NCBI RefSeq assembly: GCF_013374115.1
Contig: NZ_AP022673.1
Location: forward strand, 2,260,501-2,324,500
Source of the DNA: Sphingomonas sp. HMP9
GTDB taxonomy: Bacteria; Pseudomonadota; Alphaproteobacteria; Sphingomonadales; Sphingomonadaceae
Length of the DNA: 64,000 bases
Reading direction: 5' to 3'
Position numbers and translations under genes: made by a program. Within the stretch, counting starts at the first letter, position 1; each line of letters opens with the position of its first letter. Below the pieces are notes generated by a model. The model made no database searches, was not told the DNA's origin, and was given only the letters and a program-made list of their open reading frames with translations. Shown here in pieces: positions 36,400 to 45,319 of the stretch.

Positions 36400-36476
36400 G
36401 TTTTCCTGCGAACGCAGGAACCCAGGGTTACGAGCGATGCCCATTGTACCTTGGATTCCTGCGTTCGCAGGAAAAC
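36400..36476. repeat. Family B palindromic repeat pair, copy 4
   Basis: Arms 'gttttcctgcgaacgcagga' and 'tcctgcgttcgcaggaaaac', core about 35 bases. It touches the hslU stop codon (the repeat ends at 36476 and hslU ends at 36478). Confidence 0.88.
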
Positions 36477-36477
36477 G

Positions 36478-37773
36478 TTAGAGCACGAAGCGGCTGAGGT
36501 CGGTGTTGCGGGCGATCTCTTTCAGCTGGCTGTCGACATAGGCGCCGTCGATGACCAGGTTCGAGCCGCCGCGGTCTTCCGCGTTATAGCTTACCTCTTC
36601 CAGCAGCTTTTCCATCACCGTCTGCAGGCGCCGCGCGCCGATATTCTCGATCTCCGCATTCACCTCGGCGGCGATGCGCGCGATCGCGGCGATGCCGTCT
36701 TCGGTGAACTCGATGCCGACGCCTTCGGTCGCGATCAGCGCCTTGTACTGGAGCGGCAGCGACGCCTTGGTGTCCGACAGGATCGCGACGAAATCGGACT
36801 CGGTCAGCCCCTTCAACTCGACTCGGATCGGCAGGCGGCCCTGCAATTCGGGGAGCAGGTCGCTCGGCTTGGCGACGTGGAACGCGCCGCTCGCGATGAA
36901 GAGGATGTGGTCGGTCTTCATCGGCCCGTATTTAGTGGCCACGGTCGTACCCTCGATCAAGGGCAACAGGTCGCGCTGGACGCCCTCGCGGCTGATCGAG
37001 CCGCCGCGGCCGTCGGAGACGGCGATCTTGTCGATCTCGTCGAGGAAGACGATGCCGTTGGCCTCCGCGTCGGCGAGTGCGACGCGGCTGACCTCGTCCT
37101 GGTCGAGGCGCTTGTCGGCCTCTTCCTCGACGAGCTTGTCCCACGCCGCGGTGACGGTGAGCTTGCGCCGCTTCAACTGCTGGCCGCCGCCGAACGACTT
37201 CATCATTTCGCCGATATTGATCATCTGCGGGGCACCGCCGGGGATCTCGAACGGCGTGGTCGGGGCCTGCTCGACCTCGATCTCGACCTCGGCGGTGTTG
37301 AGATGCCCGTCGAGAAAGCGCTGCTTGAAGCTTTCGCGCGTCGCGGTGCTCGAATCCTTGCCGACCAGCGCGTCGAGCAGGCGAGCCATCGCCGCCTCCT
37401 CGGCCTTGTCCTTCACCGCGACACGGCGGCGTTCCTTTTCGAGGCGGATCGCTTCCTCGACGAGGTCGCGCGCGATCTGTTCGACGTCGCGGCCGACATA
37501 GCCGACCTCGGTGAACTTGGTCGCCTCGACCTTCACGAACGGCGCGTCGGCGAGCTTGGCCAGGCGGCGGCTGATCTCGGTCTTGCCGCAGCCGGTCGGC
37601 CCGATCATCAGGATGTTCTTTGGCGTGACTTCGTCGCGAAGATCTTCGTCGAGCTGCTGGCGGCGCCAGCGGTTGCGCATCGCGACGGCGACCGCGCGTT
37701 TCGCGGCGGCCTGGCCGATGATGTGGGCGTCGAGGGCGGCGACGATGGCTTTCGGGGTGAGCTGGTCGTTCAT
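36478..37773 (-). CDS. hslU: ATP-dependent protease ATPase subunit HslU
   Basis: 431 residues from the ATG at 37773. HslU unfolds substrates and feeds them to HslV. Walker A '[20 protein letters not shown]', the pore motif '[16 protein letters not shown]', Walker B '[12 protein letters not shown]', sensor '[24 protein letters not shown]', and the C-terminal '[12 protein letters not shown]' that inserts into HslV are all present. hslV lies upstream, 119 bases away across a family D repeat. Confidence 0.97.
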   Translation of the reverse strand: MNDQLTPKAIVAALDAHIIGQAAAKRAVAVAMRNRWRRQQLDEDLRDEVTPKNILMIGPTGCGKTEISRRLAKLADAPFVKVEATKFTEVGYVGRDVEQIARDLVEEAIRLEKERRRVAVKDKAEEAAMARLLDALVGKDSSTATRESFKQRFLDGHLNTAEVEIEVEQAPTTPFEIPGGAPQMINIGEMMKSFGGGQQLKRRKLTVTAAWDKLVEEEADKRLDQDEVSRVALADAEANGIVFLDEIDKIAVSDGRGGSISREGVQRDLLPLIEGTTVATKYGPMKTDHILFIASGAFHVAKPSDLLPELQGRLPIRVELKGLTESDFVAILSDTKASLPLQYKALIATEGVGIEFTEDGIAAIARIAAEVNAEIENIGARRLQTVMEKLLEEVSYNAEDRGGSNLVIDGAYVDSQLKEIARNTDLSRFVL

Positions 37774-37784
37774 TTGTTTACTTT

Positions 37785-37891
37785 CTCCCCTCCCGCTCGG
37801 GAGGGGTCGGGGGAGGGCATGGCCGCAGCGGAAGATGTGGGTGGGGTGTATTTCAGCCCCTCCCCCAACCCCTCCCGCAAGCGGGAGGGGG
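37785..37891. repeat. Family D-like repeat between hslV and hslU
   Basis: Arms 'ctcccctcccgctcgggagg' and 'cctcccgcaagcgggagggg' enclose a 55-base core. Because hslV and hslU normally form one transcript, this element probably lies within the mRNA, where two stable hairpins could affect decay or relative expression. Confidence 0.8.
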
Positions 37892-37892
37892 A

Positions 37893-38456
37893 TTACGTGG
37901 TGCTGTCCATCGTCTCCACCGTGAGGCGGTCGTTGGTGTAGACGCAGAGTTCGGACGCGATGTGCATTGCCTTGCGGCACAGCACTTCCGCGTCGGTCTC
38001 GTATTCGACCAGCGCGCGGGCGGCGGCGAGCGCGTAGTTGCCGCCCGAGCCGATCGCGGCGACGCCGTTCTCGGGTTCGAGCACGTCGCCATTGCCCGTC
38101 AGGATCAGCGTCACGTCCTTGTCGGCGACGATCATCATCGCTTCGAGGTTGCGGAGGAACTTGTCGGTGCGCCAGTCCTTGGCGAGCTCGACCGCGGCGC
38201 GCAGGAGTTGGCCCTGATGCGCTTCGAGCTTGCGTTCGAGGCGTTCGAACAAAGTGAAGGCGTCGGCGGTGGCGCCGGCGAACCCGCCGATCACGCTGCC
38301 GTCGCCGAGCCGGCGGACTTTGCGCGCGTTGGGTTTCATGACGGTCTGGCCCATCGAGACCTGGCCATCGCCGATCACGACGACCTTGCCGCCGCGGCGG
38401 ACCGAGAGGATGGTGGTGCCGTGCCAGGTCGGCATGGCGTGGGGGTCGTTGCTCAT
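37893..38456 (-). CDS. hslV: ATP-dependent protease peptidase subunit HslV
   Basis: 187 residues from the ATG at 38456. A 13-residue propeptide-like start '[13 protein letters not shown]' precedes the catalytic N-terminal Thr in '[10 protein letters not shown]', the proteasome-like nucleophile. '[21 protein letters not shown]' and '[15 protein letters not shown]' are family hallmarks. First gene of hslVU. Confidence 0.96.
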   Translation of the reverse strand: MSNDPHAMPTWHGTTILSVRRGGKVVVIGDGQVSMGQTVMKPNARKVRRLGDGSVIGGFAGATADAFTLFERLERKLEAHQGQLLRAAVELAKDWRTDKFLRNLEAMMIVADKDVTLILTGNGDVLEPENGVAAIGSGGNYALAAARALVEYETDAEVLCRKAMHIASELCVYTNDRLTVETMDSTT

Positions 38457-38548
38457 GCCAGCGATGTAGGGTGCGGTTTCGGGGGTGCAACGGGGCGGCT
38501 GCGACCTGCCCCCCCCCTGGCGTACGGGTCGCGCGCGGAACCCCACGC

Positions 38549-38630
38549 TGTCATCCTGACGAAAGTCAGGATCCAGGGTTTCAACCGGTAACGTCCTTGG
38601 CTCTGGATCCTGACTTTCGTCAGGATGACG
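38549..38630. repeat. Family A palindromic repeat pair, copy 6
   Basis: Arms 'tcatcctgacgaaagtcagg' and 'tcctgactttcgtcaggatg'. Lies between the hslV start and the end of the holin gene. Confidence 0.9.
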
Positions 38631-38671
38631 GAGTAAGGGAAGACGGAGCAGGGAATGATGGGGGTGGGCGA

Positions 38672-38929
38672 CTACCGCCCCTTCCCCCATTCGCGCGCCA
38701 CCGTGTAGCCGAGATAGCCCGTGCCGAAGAGCGCGTAGAGCGGTTCGGGGATTGCGTTGAGATAGGCGGACATGCCGACGGCGATTGCTTGCGCGGTGCT
38801 CGGGCGGACCGCGGCGATCAGGCCTGCCGGGATCGCGCCGAGCAGCAAAATGTACATCACGTAGAGGAAGGTCGGGCGCGCGCGGGTGATCCAGGGATCG
38901 GGTGCTGGATCAAGGGGTTGCGGGGTCAT
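38672..38929 (-). CDS. Putative holin (3-TM phage/GTA type)
   Basis: 85 residues from the ATG at 38929 with GGAG seven bases upstream. It has hydrophobic segments '[22 protein letters not shown]' and '[20 protein letters not shown]', the last followed by '[16 protein letters not shown]'. This matches the small holins paired with GH108-type endolysins in alphaproteobacterial phages and gene-transfer agents. Holins open the inner membrane so the endolysin can reach the wall. Located 64 bases after the endolysin gene on the same strand. Confidence 0.7.
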   Translation of the reverse strand: MTPQPLDPAPDPWITRARPTFLYVMYILLLGAIPAGLIAAVRPSTAQAIAVGMSAYLNAIPEPLYALFGTGYLGYTVAREWGKGR

Positions 38930-38993
38930 TGGCGGTCTCCGGCAAAAGTGAAGTATAGAAAGTGCAGACGCTGGGAGCGTTTCGTTTTGCGCG

Positions 38994-39530
38994 TCAGGTG
39001 CGGTTGGCGAGCCAGCCGTAGAGGAAGGCCTCGTTGGCGGGGCGGGTCTCGGCGAGCGCGACGTAGCGTTCGCCTTGCAGCGCCTCGATCGCCTTGAGGA
39101 GCACCGTTTCGCCGCCGGGTTCGCGATGCGCGAGGAAGGCGTCGAGTGCGGTCAGCGTGGCGGGGCCGATGCGACCGTCGAGGATCATGTCGGGATAGTC
39201 GGTGGCGCCGCGGTTGAGCGCGTTGAGCGCGCGCTGGAGGAAGGTGGCGGCGACGGCGGGCCCCATGTTGACGCCGGTATCGAAGAGTTCCTCGGCGATT
39301 TTGGGCGCGCGCGGGGCGATCTGGTCGAAGGCGGGGCGGGTCCAGTAGAGGCGGCGGTAGAGGCTTTCCGCGCGTTCGCGGGGGAAGACGCGCATGTCTT
39401 CGGTGTAGCCGTTGGTGCGGGCGACGGCTTGCGTGATGCCGTAGCGGGTCGGGCCGCCGCGGTCTGCGGGGTGGTTGGTGTAGCCGCCTTCGCGGTCGAT
39501 GACGGCGTCGATGAGGTGGTCGATGGTCAT
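38994..39530 (-). CDS. Endolysin/N-acetylmuramidase, glycoside hydrolase 108 with peptidoglycan-binding region
   Basis: 178 residues from the ATG at 39530. The N-terminal 'IDAVIDREGGYTNHPADRGGPTRYGITQAVAR' contains the EGGY catalytic Glu motif of the GH108 (DUF847, ZliS-like) family; 'YWTRPAFDQIAPRAPKIAEELFDTGVNMGPAVAATFLQRALN' and 'DGRIGPATLTALDAFL' form the second half with the peptidoglycan-binding fold. No signal peptide, so export would depend on the holin next to it. No other phage genes are nearby. Confidence 0.85.
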   Translation of the reverse strand: MTIDHLIDAVIDREGGYTNHPADRGGPTRYGITQAVARTNGYTEDMRVFPRERAESLYRRLYWTRPAFDQIAPRAPKIAEELFDTGVNMGPAVAATFLQRALNALNRGATDYPDMILDGRIGPATLTALDAFLAHREPGGETVLLKAIEALQGERYVALAETRPANEAFLYGWLANRT

Positions 39531-39653
39531 GGTGCGGCTCCCGGTGGTTTCGGGGGAGCGAACCATATCGGTTCGTTGTAGGACAGGGGATTCGTAGGGG
39601 TGTTAGCTGCTGTTCTCCCGCATGGGAGAGAGTCCGGGGTTATCTTCGTTGCT

Positions 39654-39732
39654 GCTCCCCCGCGTAGGCGGGGGTCCAGGGTAATGGAGCACAGCGCTCG
39701 GGATTCCTGAGCTCCCGCTTTCGCGGGAGAAC
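39654..39732. repeat. Family B palindromic repeat pair, copy 5, in a composite block
   Basis: Arms 'ctcccccgcgtaggcggggg' and 'gctcccgctttcgcgggaga'. A half arm 'tgttctcccgcatgggagag' lies just before it (39611-39630). It is the first of three elements (B, D, C) that fill most of the 645-base gap between the endolysin and malic enzyme genes. Confidence 0.82.
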
Positions 39733-39742
39733 GGGGGGTTTC

Positions 39743-39868
39743 GATCCTCTCCCGCAAGAGGGGAGGTGGCCGGCGCTTGCCGGACGGAGGGGGAGGACAC
39801 GGAACCGAGGTTTCCCTTTCCTCCCCCTCCGTCACCTTCGGTGCCACCTCCCCCTGGCGGGGGAGGAT
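39743..39868. repeat. Family D palindromic repeat pair, copy 2
   Basis: Left arm 'atcctctcccgcaagagggg' then 'aggtggc'; right arm 'gccacctccccctggcgggg' then 'gagga'; a second inner inverted pair 'gacggagggggagg' / 'cctccccctccgtc' sits inside. Middle element of the 39.65-39.99 kb block. Confidence 0.85.
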
Positions 39869-39890
39869 TGTTGGGGTCGCTTCAATCGAG

Positions 39891-39994
39891 CCTCCCCGGC
39901 GGAGGCCGGGGTCCAGTTGAGGGACGCTGGTAACTGAGCGCGGCGCGTCGTTACATCGGACGTTCCAACTGGGCCCCGGCCTTCGCCGGGGTGG
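39891..39994. repeat. Family C palindromic repeat pair, copy 3
   Basis: Arms 'cctccccggcggaggccggg' and 'ccccggccttcgccggggtg' with inner 'gtccagttg' / 'caactgggc'. A half arm 'cttcaccggggtggtgg' follows. Beyond it, to the malic enzyme start at 40176, I see no further feature. Confidence 0.85.
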
Positions 39995-40175
39995 TCGCCC
40001 TTCACCGGGGTGGTGGTAGCGGCGGTCGTCGCGCTGCGCCTCATCCGAACCGACGCTACGTCCGCGCGGGGTTGGCGGATCGGTGTGCCTAAGGCTATGC
40101 GCTGCCTTGAACATTTGCCGCGAGCTTTGCCCGCGCCCACCCGGTCGCCGCCGCGGCCGACAGGTTAGGAAGACC

Positions 40176-42458
40176 ATGGAAGACGATTTCCGCAAAGCCG
40201 CGCTCGATTATCACCGCTATCCCAAGCCGGGTAAGCTCTCGGTCGAGGCGACCAAGCGGATGGCGACGCAGCGCGATCTGGCGCTCGCCTATTCGCCGGG
40301 CGTCGCCGCCGCCTGCGAGGAAATCGCCGCGGATCCCGACAAGGCGCGGGATTATACCGCGCGCGGCAACCTCGTCGCGGTGATCACCAACGGCACCGCG
40401 GTGCTGGGGCTCGGCGCGATCGGTGCGCTCGCGTCGAAGCCGGTGATGGAGGGCAAGGCGGTGCTCTTCAAGAAATTCGCCGGGATCGACTGCTTCGACA
40501 TCGAGATCGACCAGCTCGACCCGCAGGCGTTCATCGAGGCGGTGCGCGTGCTCGAGCCGACGTTCGGCGGGATCAATCTCGAGGACATCAAGGCGCCCGA
40601 ATGCTTCGAGATCGAGACGAAGCTGCGCGAGGTCATGAACATCCCGGTGTTCCATGACGACCAGCATGGCACCGCGATCGTGTGCGCGGCTGCGGTGCGC
40701 AACGTGCTTGAGCTGCGCGGCAAGCGGCTCGACCAGATGAAGCTGGTGACGTCGGGCGCAGGCGCGGCGGCGCTCGCGACGGTGGATTTGCTGGTGTCGA
40801 TGGGGCTCAACCCCGAGAACGTGACGCTGACCGATATCGCCGGCGTGGTGCATGCCGATCGCGGCGACGTGATGCCGCCTAACATGGCGCGTTATGCGCG
40901 CAAGACCAATGCGCGGACGCTGCCGGACGTGCTGGAGGGGGCGGACATCTTCCTCGGGCTGTCGGCGCCGCGCGTGCTAAAGCAGGAATGGCTGCACCTG
41001 CTCGCACCCGATCCGCTGATCCTGGCGTTGGCGAACCCCGAGCCCGAGATCCAGCCGGCGCTGGTGCATGCGACGCGGCCCGATGCGATCATCGCGACCG
41101 GGCGTTCGGATTTCCCGAACCAGGTCAACAACGTGCTGTGCTTCCCGTTCATCTTCCGCGGGGCGCTCGACGTCGGCGCGACCGAGATCAACGAGGCGAT
41201 GAAGGTCGCCGCGGTCGATGCGATCGCAGCGCTGGCGCGCGCGACGGCGTCGGACGTGGTGGTCACCGCCTATGGCGGCGCGACGCCGGTGTTCGGGCCG
41301 ACCTACATCATTCCCAAGCCGTTCGATCCGCGGCTGATCCTGCACGTCGCGCCGGCGGTGGCAAAGGCGGCGATGGATTCGGGCGTGGCGACGAGGCCGA
41401 TCGAGGATTTCGACGCGTATCTGCGCGATCTCGAGGTGTTCGTGTACCGCTCGGGCCAGCTGATGCGGCCGATCTTCGCGCGCGCCAAGCAGGCGGGGCG
41501 CTCGATCGCGTACGGCGAGGGCGAGGACGACCGGACGCTGCGCGCGGTGCAGACGGTGATCGACGAAGGCCTTGGCCGGCCGGTGCTGATCGGGCGGCGC
41601 GACGTGATCGGCCAGCGGATCGAGGCGAGCGGGCTGCGGATGACGATCGGCAGCGATGTCGAGGTGCTCGATCCGGCGACCGACCGCGAAGTGTTCGAGC
41701 CGCTGCTCGCGAGCTACAGCGCGCTCGTCGGCCGCCGTGGCACGCCGCCCGACAGCGCCGAGCGCGCACTCAGGACCCGTCCGAGCGTCGCCGCGGCGAT
41801 GCTGCTGCGCGAGGGGCGAGTCGATGCAGCCTTGTGTGGTGGCATCGGCGACTGGTGGACGCAGATGACGTATGTCATGCCCCTGATCCCGCGGATGCCG
41901 GGCGTGTCGCGACTGTACGCGATGTCGGCGGTGATCCTGCGGACCGGCAGCCTGTTCTTCTGCGATACGCACGTGACGGTCGATCCGACCGCCGAGCAGA
42001 TCGCCGAAATGACGATGCTTGCGGCCGAAGCGGTCCGCGCGTTCGCGATCGAGCCGAAGGCGGCACTGCTGTCGCATTCGAGCTTCGGTGCGTCGCGGTC
42101 GCCCTCGGCGCAGAAGATGCGCGCGGGGCATGCGTTGCTCAAGGAGATGGCGCCGGAGTTCGAGTTCGACGGCGAGATGCACGGTGACGCCGCGCTGTCC
42201 GAGGCACTGCGGCGGCGGCTGGTGGACGACAGTCCGTTGACGGGGTCGGCGAACCTATTGGTGATGCCGAACATCGACGCGGCGAACATCGCGGTGTCGC
42301 TGTTGTCGGCATCGACCGAATCGGCGCCGCTCGGACCGATGCTGCTGGGGCTCGCCAAGCCGCTGCAGATGCTGGTGCCGAGCGTGACCGCGCGCGGGAT
42401 CGTCAATCTGAGCGCGATCGCGGTGGGGCATGCGGCGACGGTAAGCGAGACGGCGTAA
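40176..42458 (+). CDS. maeB: NADP-dependent malic enzyme with phosphotransacetylase-like domain
   Basis: 760 residues from ATG 40176, AGGAAGA just before. It decarboxylates malate to pyruvate with NADP reduction. The N-terminal malic part (about 1-420) has '[20 protein letters not shown]', '[20 protein letters not shown]', '[20 protein letters not shown]' and '[21 protein letters not shown]'; the C-terminal part (about 430-760) is a Pta-like domain, '[20 protein letters not shown]' and '[18 protein letters not shown]', which in this family is regulatory rather than catalytic. Confidence 0.95.
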   Translation: MEDDFRKAALDYHRYPKPGKLSVEATKRMATQRDLALAYSPGVAAACEEIAADPDKARDYTARGNLVAVITNGTAVLGLGAIGALASKPVMEGKAVLFKKFAGIDCFDIEIDQLDPQAFIEAVRVLEPTFGGINLEDIKAPECFEIETKLREVMNIPVFHDDQHGTAIVCAAAVRNVLELRGKRLDQMKLVTSGAGAAALATVDLLVSMGLNPENVTLTDIAGVVHADRGDVMPPNMARYARKTNARTLPDVLEGADIFLGLSAPRVLKQEWLHLLAPDPLILALANPEPEIQPALVHATRPDAIIATGRSDFPNQVNNVLCFPFIFRGALDVGATEINEAMKVAAVDAIAALARATASDVVVTAYGGATPVFGPTYIIPKPFDPRLILHVAPAVAKAAMDSGVATRPIEDFDAYLRDLEVFVYRSGQLMRPIFARAKQAGRSIAYGEGEDDRTLRAVQTVIDEGLGRPVLIGRRDVIGQRIEASGLRMTIGSDVEVLDPATDREVFEPLLASYSALVGRRGTPPDSAERALRTRPSVAAAMLLREGRVDAALCGGIGDWWTQMTYVMPLIPRMPGVSRLYAMSAVILRTGSLFFCDTHVTVDPTAEQIAEMTMLAAEAVRAFAIEPKAALLSHSSFGASRSPSAQKMRAGHALLKEMAPEFEFDGEMHGDAALSEALRRRLVDDSPLTGSANLLVMPNIDAANIAVSLLSASTESAPLGPMLLGLAKPLQMLVPSVTARGIVNLSAIAVGHAATVSETA

Positions 42459-42468
42459 GCGCGTCGCG

Positions 42469-42546
42469 GTTCCCCCGCGCAAGCGGGGGTCCAGGGTTAC
42501 AGGCGGCAGCGCTCGTTACCCTGGGCTCCCGCGTTCGCGGGAGAAC
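42469..42546. repeat. Family B palindromic repeat pair, copy 6
   Basis: Arms 'gttcccccgcgcaagcgggg' and 'gctcccgcgttcgcgggaga', between the malic enzyme gene and tRNA-Pro. Confidence 0.85.
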
Positions 42547-42588
42547 AGGAGCAGGCGGAATGTCCCGCATTCCATCGATGTAAGAAAA

Positions 42589-42665
42589 TGGTCGGAGCGA
42601 CAGGATTCGAACCTGCGACCCCCACACCCCCAGTGTGGTGCGCTACCAGGCTGCGCTACGCTCCG
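42589..42665 (-). tRNA. tRNA-Pro (anticodon GGG)
   Basis: A complete 77-base cloverleaf on the reverse strand: acceptor CGGAGCG with CGCTCCG, D arm GCGCAGCCTGGTAGCGC, anticodon stem CCACA/TGTGG with loop CTGGGGG giving anticodon GGG, T arm with GGTTCGAATCC, discriminator A and an encoded CCA end. It reads CCC and CCU proline codons. Confidence 0.96.
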
Positions 42666-42772
42666 ACCGAACGGACCGCAAAGCAGCCCGAGCCGCGCGC
42701 TCTACGCAGGGTCGGCGCGCGATGCAAGTCGCAACGCCGCCTCCTGCGAAGATTGGCTCATTCGGCCATCCC

Positions 42773-43081
42773 TTATTCGCCCATCAACGTGCGCCAGAAG
42801 CTGCCCTCATACGCCTTTACGCTGACCTGCTCGATGGTGAACGACCGCAACGCGCGACCGAACGCCTTCTGGTGCTCCGCCTCGCCATGTGCCGCGAGTG
42901 CCGCGGGACTGGCCCAGCGTTCGGAGATTCGGATCAGGTCCGGGTCGACCAGATCAAGCGCTAGATTGTAGAACTCGCAGCCGTCTTCCGCGGCGCAGGC
43001 GGCCATGTGCGCGATCAGCGTATCGGCGATCTTCGCGCCTTCGCCGGCGGCCAGCTTGATATGCCCCATCACCAGAATCAT
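42773..43081 (-). CDS. Antibiotic biosynthesis monooxygenase (ABM) domain protein
   Basis: 102 residues from the ATG at 43081 (AGGAG upstream); the longer frame has no support. A single ferredoxin-like ABM domain: 'GHIKLAAGEGAKIADTLIAHMAACAAEDGCEFYNLALDLVDPDLIRISERW' and 'LAAHGEAEHQKAFGRALRSF'. Such proteins act on quinols, haem or small aromatics; role here unknown. Gene for tRNA-Pro follows on the same strand. Confidence 0.85.
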   Translation of the reverse strand: MILVMGHIKLAAGEGAKIADTLIAHMAACAAEDGCEFYNLALDLVDPDLIRISERWASPAALAAHGEAEHQKAFGRALRSFTIEQVSVKAYEGSFWRTLMGE

Positions 43082-43240
43082 CGCATCTCTCCTGTTTCGG
43101 CGGAACTTCGTCGTGGTCTCTACACGAACCGTCCGCGCCTGCGTCAGTTGCACAGGGCACCAAGCGATGATAGCGGGCGGACCAATGCGACCGGCCGCGC
43201 GGCGCGCGAACCGAGCCACCCTTCACAGATACGGAACTCC

Positions 43241-43582
43241 ATGTTCATCTCACCAGCATACGCCCAGGCCGCAGACGGCGCCGCCACGGCCGGAGGCGGG
43301 ATCGCCTCGTTCCTCAGCCTCGCGCCGCTCTTCCTCGTGTTCGTCGTGTTCTACTTCCTGATGATCCGTCCGCAGCAAAAGCGGATGAAGGCGCTGCAGG
43401 CGTCGGTCGCCGCGGTGAAGAAGAACGACAGCGTCGTCACCTCGGGCGGGATCCTGGGCAAGGTGACCAAGGTCGAGGATAACGTCGTCGAGGTCGAGAT
43501 CGCGCCGAACGTCCGCGTCCGCGTCGTCAAGTCCACGCTGACCGACATCACGAGCCCGAACACGAAGCCGGCAAACGACTGA
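43241..43582 (+). CDS. yajC: Sec translocon accessory protein YajC
   Basis: 113 residues from ATG 43241. One membrane helix 'LAPLFLVFVVFYFLMIRPQQ' with the hallmark IRPQQK, then a cytosolic domain 'KNDSVVTSGGILGKVTKVEDNVVEVEIA'. It partners SecDF. Its stop overlaps the secD start (TGATG). Confidence 0.93.
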   Translation: MFISPAYAQAADGAATAGGGIASFLSLAPLFLVFVVFYFLMIRPQQKRMKALQASVAAVKKNDSVVTSGGILGKVTKVEDNVVEVEIAPNVRVRVVKSTLTDITSPNTKPAND

Positions 43583-45186
43583 TGTTGGATTTTCCGCGCT
43601 GGAAGATCGGGTCGATCATCGGGTTGCTGGCGGCACTCTGCCTGCTGGCGATCCCGAGTTTCCTCCCCGAGAGCACCACGAGCCAATGGGGTCGCATCCC
43701 CCATTCGCACATCAACCTCGGGCTCGATCTCGCCGGCGGCAGCTACCTGCTGCTCGAGGCGGATACCGCCGACCTCGCCGCGACGCGGATCGAGGCGATG
43801 CGCGACAGCGTGGCCGGGACGATGCGCAACGGCAGCCCCCGAATCGAGATCGGCGACATTTCGACGCGCGGGGGCCAGCTGACCTTCCTGCTGCGTGACC
43901 CGAGCCAGGTCGATGCCGCGCGCGAGCGTCTGCTGGCGATCACGGGTGGTGGCGCGGGCATGAGCGGCCAGCGCGAGTGGGACATCACCGTCGTCGACAC
44001 GAGCCGATTCGTGCTCAAGCCCACCCAGGCTGGCCTGACCCAGGCGATCGACACGGCGATGAAGGACGCGACCGAAGTCGTCCGCCGCCGCATCGATGCG
44101 CTCGGCACCAAGGAGCCGACGATCGTCCGCCAGGGCGCGACGCGGATCGTGGTGCAGGTGCCGGGCCTCAAGAACCCGCAGGCGCTGAAGGAACTGATCG
44201 GCAAGACCGCCAAGCTCGAGTTCAAGCTGGTCGACGAGACCGCGAACCTTGCCGATCTGGTCAAGGGGATCGCGCCGATCGGTAGCCAGGTGCTGCCGTA
44301 TCCGGGCAATCCGCGCGGCGTACCGTTCATCGCGGTCAAGCGCTCGGTGATCATCTCGGGCGACCAGCTCGCCGATGCGCGCCAGGAGTACGAACAGCAG
44401 TCCAACGCGCCACAGGTTGCGATCACCTTCGACGCGGTCGGCGGGCGTCGCTTCGCCAAGGTCACGACCGAGAACACCAACAAGCCGTTCGCGATCATCC
44501 TCGACAATTCGGTGATCTCCGCGCCGAACATCAACGAGCCGATCCTTGGCGGTCGCGCGTCGATCTCGGGCAACTTCACCGTGGAGTCGGCGAACGCGCT
44601 GGCGATCTCGTTGCGGTCGGGCAAGCTGCCGGTCAATTTGAAGACGATCGCCGAGAGCACCGTCAGCCCCGATCTCGGCAAGGATTCGATCCGCGCCGGC
44701 GTGCTGGCGTCGATCGTCGCCGCCCTACTCGTGATCGTGTTCATGTTCGTGACCTATGGCCGGTTCGGCCTGTATGCGAACCTCGCAGTGGTCATCAACA
44801 TCCTGGTCATCGTCGCCGTCATGGCGATGCTGAACGCGACGCTGACGTTGCCGGGTATCGCCGGCTTCGTGTTGACGATCGGTACCGCGGTGGATGCCAA
44901 CGTGCTGATCAACGAGCGTATTCGCGAAGAGCGGCGACGCGGGCGCAGCGTCGTCCAGTCGGTCGAGCTGGGCTACAAGGAAGCTAGCCGCACGATCTTC
45001 GAGGCGAACGTGACGCACGCCATCACCGGCGTGATCATGCTGCTGCTCGGCTCGGGTCCGGTGAAGGGCTTCGCGGTCGTGCTGCTGATCGGGATCTGCA
45101 CGTCGGTGTTCACCGCCGTCACGTTCACGCGGATGATGGTCGCGCTGTGGTTGCGGAAGAACCGCCCCACCACGATCAATATTTGA
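43582..45186 (+). CDS. secD: Protein translocase subunit SecD
   Basis: 534 residues. An N-terminal helix, a periplasmic P1 region beginning after 'HINLGLDLAGGSYLLLEADT', then the C-terminal membrane part with five helices, including 'IATVDANVLINERIREE'-type motif (here GTAVDANVLINERIREERRRG). SecD uses the proton gradient to complete protein export. It is translationally coupled to yajC. Confidence 0.96.
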   Translation: MLDFPRWKIGSIIGLLAALCLLAIPSFLPESTTSQWGRIPHSHINLGLDLAGGSYLLLEADTADLAATRIEAMRDSVAGTMRNGSPRIEIGDISTRGGQLTFLLRDPSQVDAARERLLAITGGGAGMSGQREWDITVVDTSRFVLKPTQAGLTQAIDTAMKDATEVVRRRIDALGTKEPTIVRQGATRIVVQVPGLKNPQALKELIGKTAKLEFKLVDETANLADLVKGIAPIGSQVLPYPGNPRGVPFIAVKRSVIISGDQLADARQEYEQQSNAPQVAITFDAVGGRRFAKVTTENTNKPFAIILDNSVISAPNINEPILGGRASISGNFTVESANALAISLRSGKLPVNLKTIAESTVSPDLGKDSIRAGVLASIVAALLVIVFMFVTYGRFGLYANLAVVINILVIVAVMAMLNATLTLPGIAGFVLTIGTAVDANVLINERIREERRRGRSVVQSVELGYKEASRTIFEANVTHAITGVIMLLLGSGPVKGFAVVLLIGICTSVFTAVTFTRMMVALWLRKNRPTTINI

Positions 45187-45212
45187 TGCCTCGCCGCACC
45201 GCGCCTTCCCTC

Positions 45213-45293
45213 CGTCATCCTGACGAACGTCAGGATCCAGGATTACGGCCGGTGCGCTTGGGGCTCTGGATCCTGACGTTCGTCAGGATGACG
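45213..45293. repeat. Family A palindromic repeat pair, copy 7 (between secD and secF)
   Basis: Arms 'cgtcatcctgacgaacgtca' and 'tcctgacgttcgtcaggatg' carry a matched compensatory change (aacg/cgtt in place of aaag/cttt), which keeps the pairing. It lies inside the normally continuous secD-secF unit. Confidence 0.9.
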
Positions 45294-45319
45294 ACTATGC
45301 ACAAGATGGCTGAACCGAC

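Noticed and set aside
38672..39530. A resident prophage
   Set aside because: Only a holin and an endolysin are present; flanks are hslVU and maeB with no integrase, att-like repeats or structural genes.
39611..39994. Dense palindromes that at first look like a CRISPR array
   Set aside because: The units are different inverted-pair families without equal-length spacers or identical direct repeats, and no cas genes are present.
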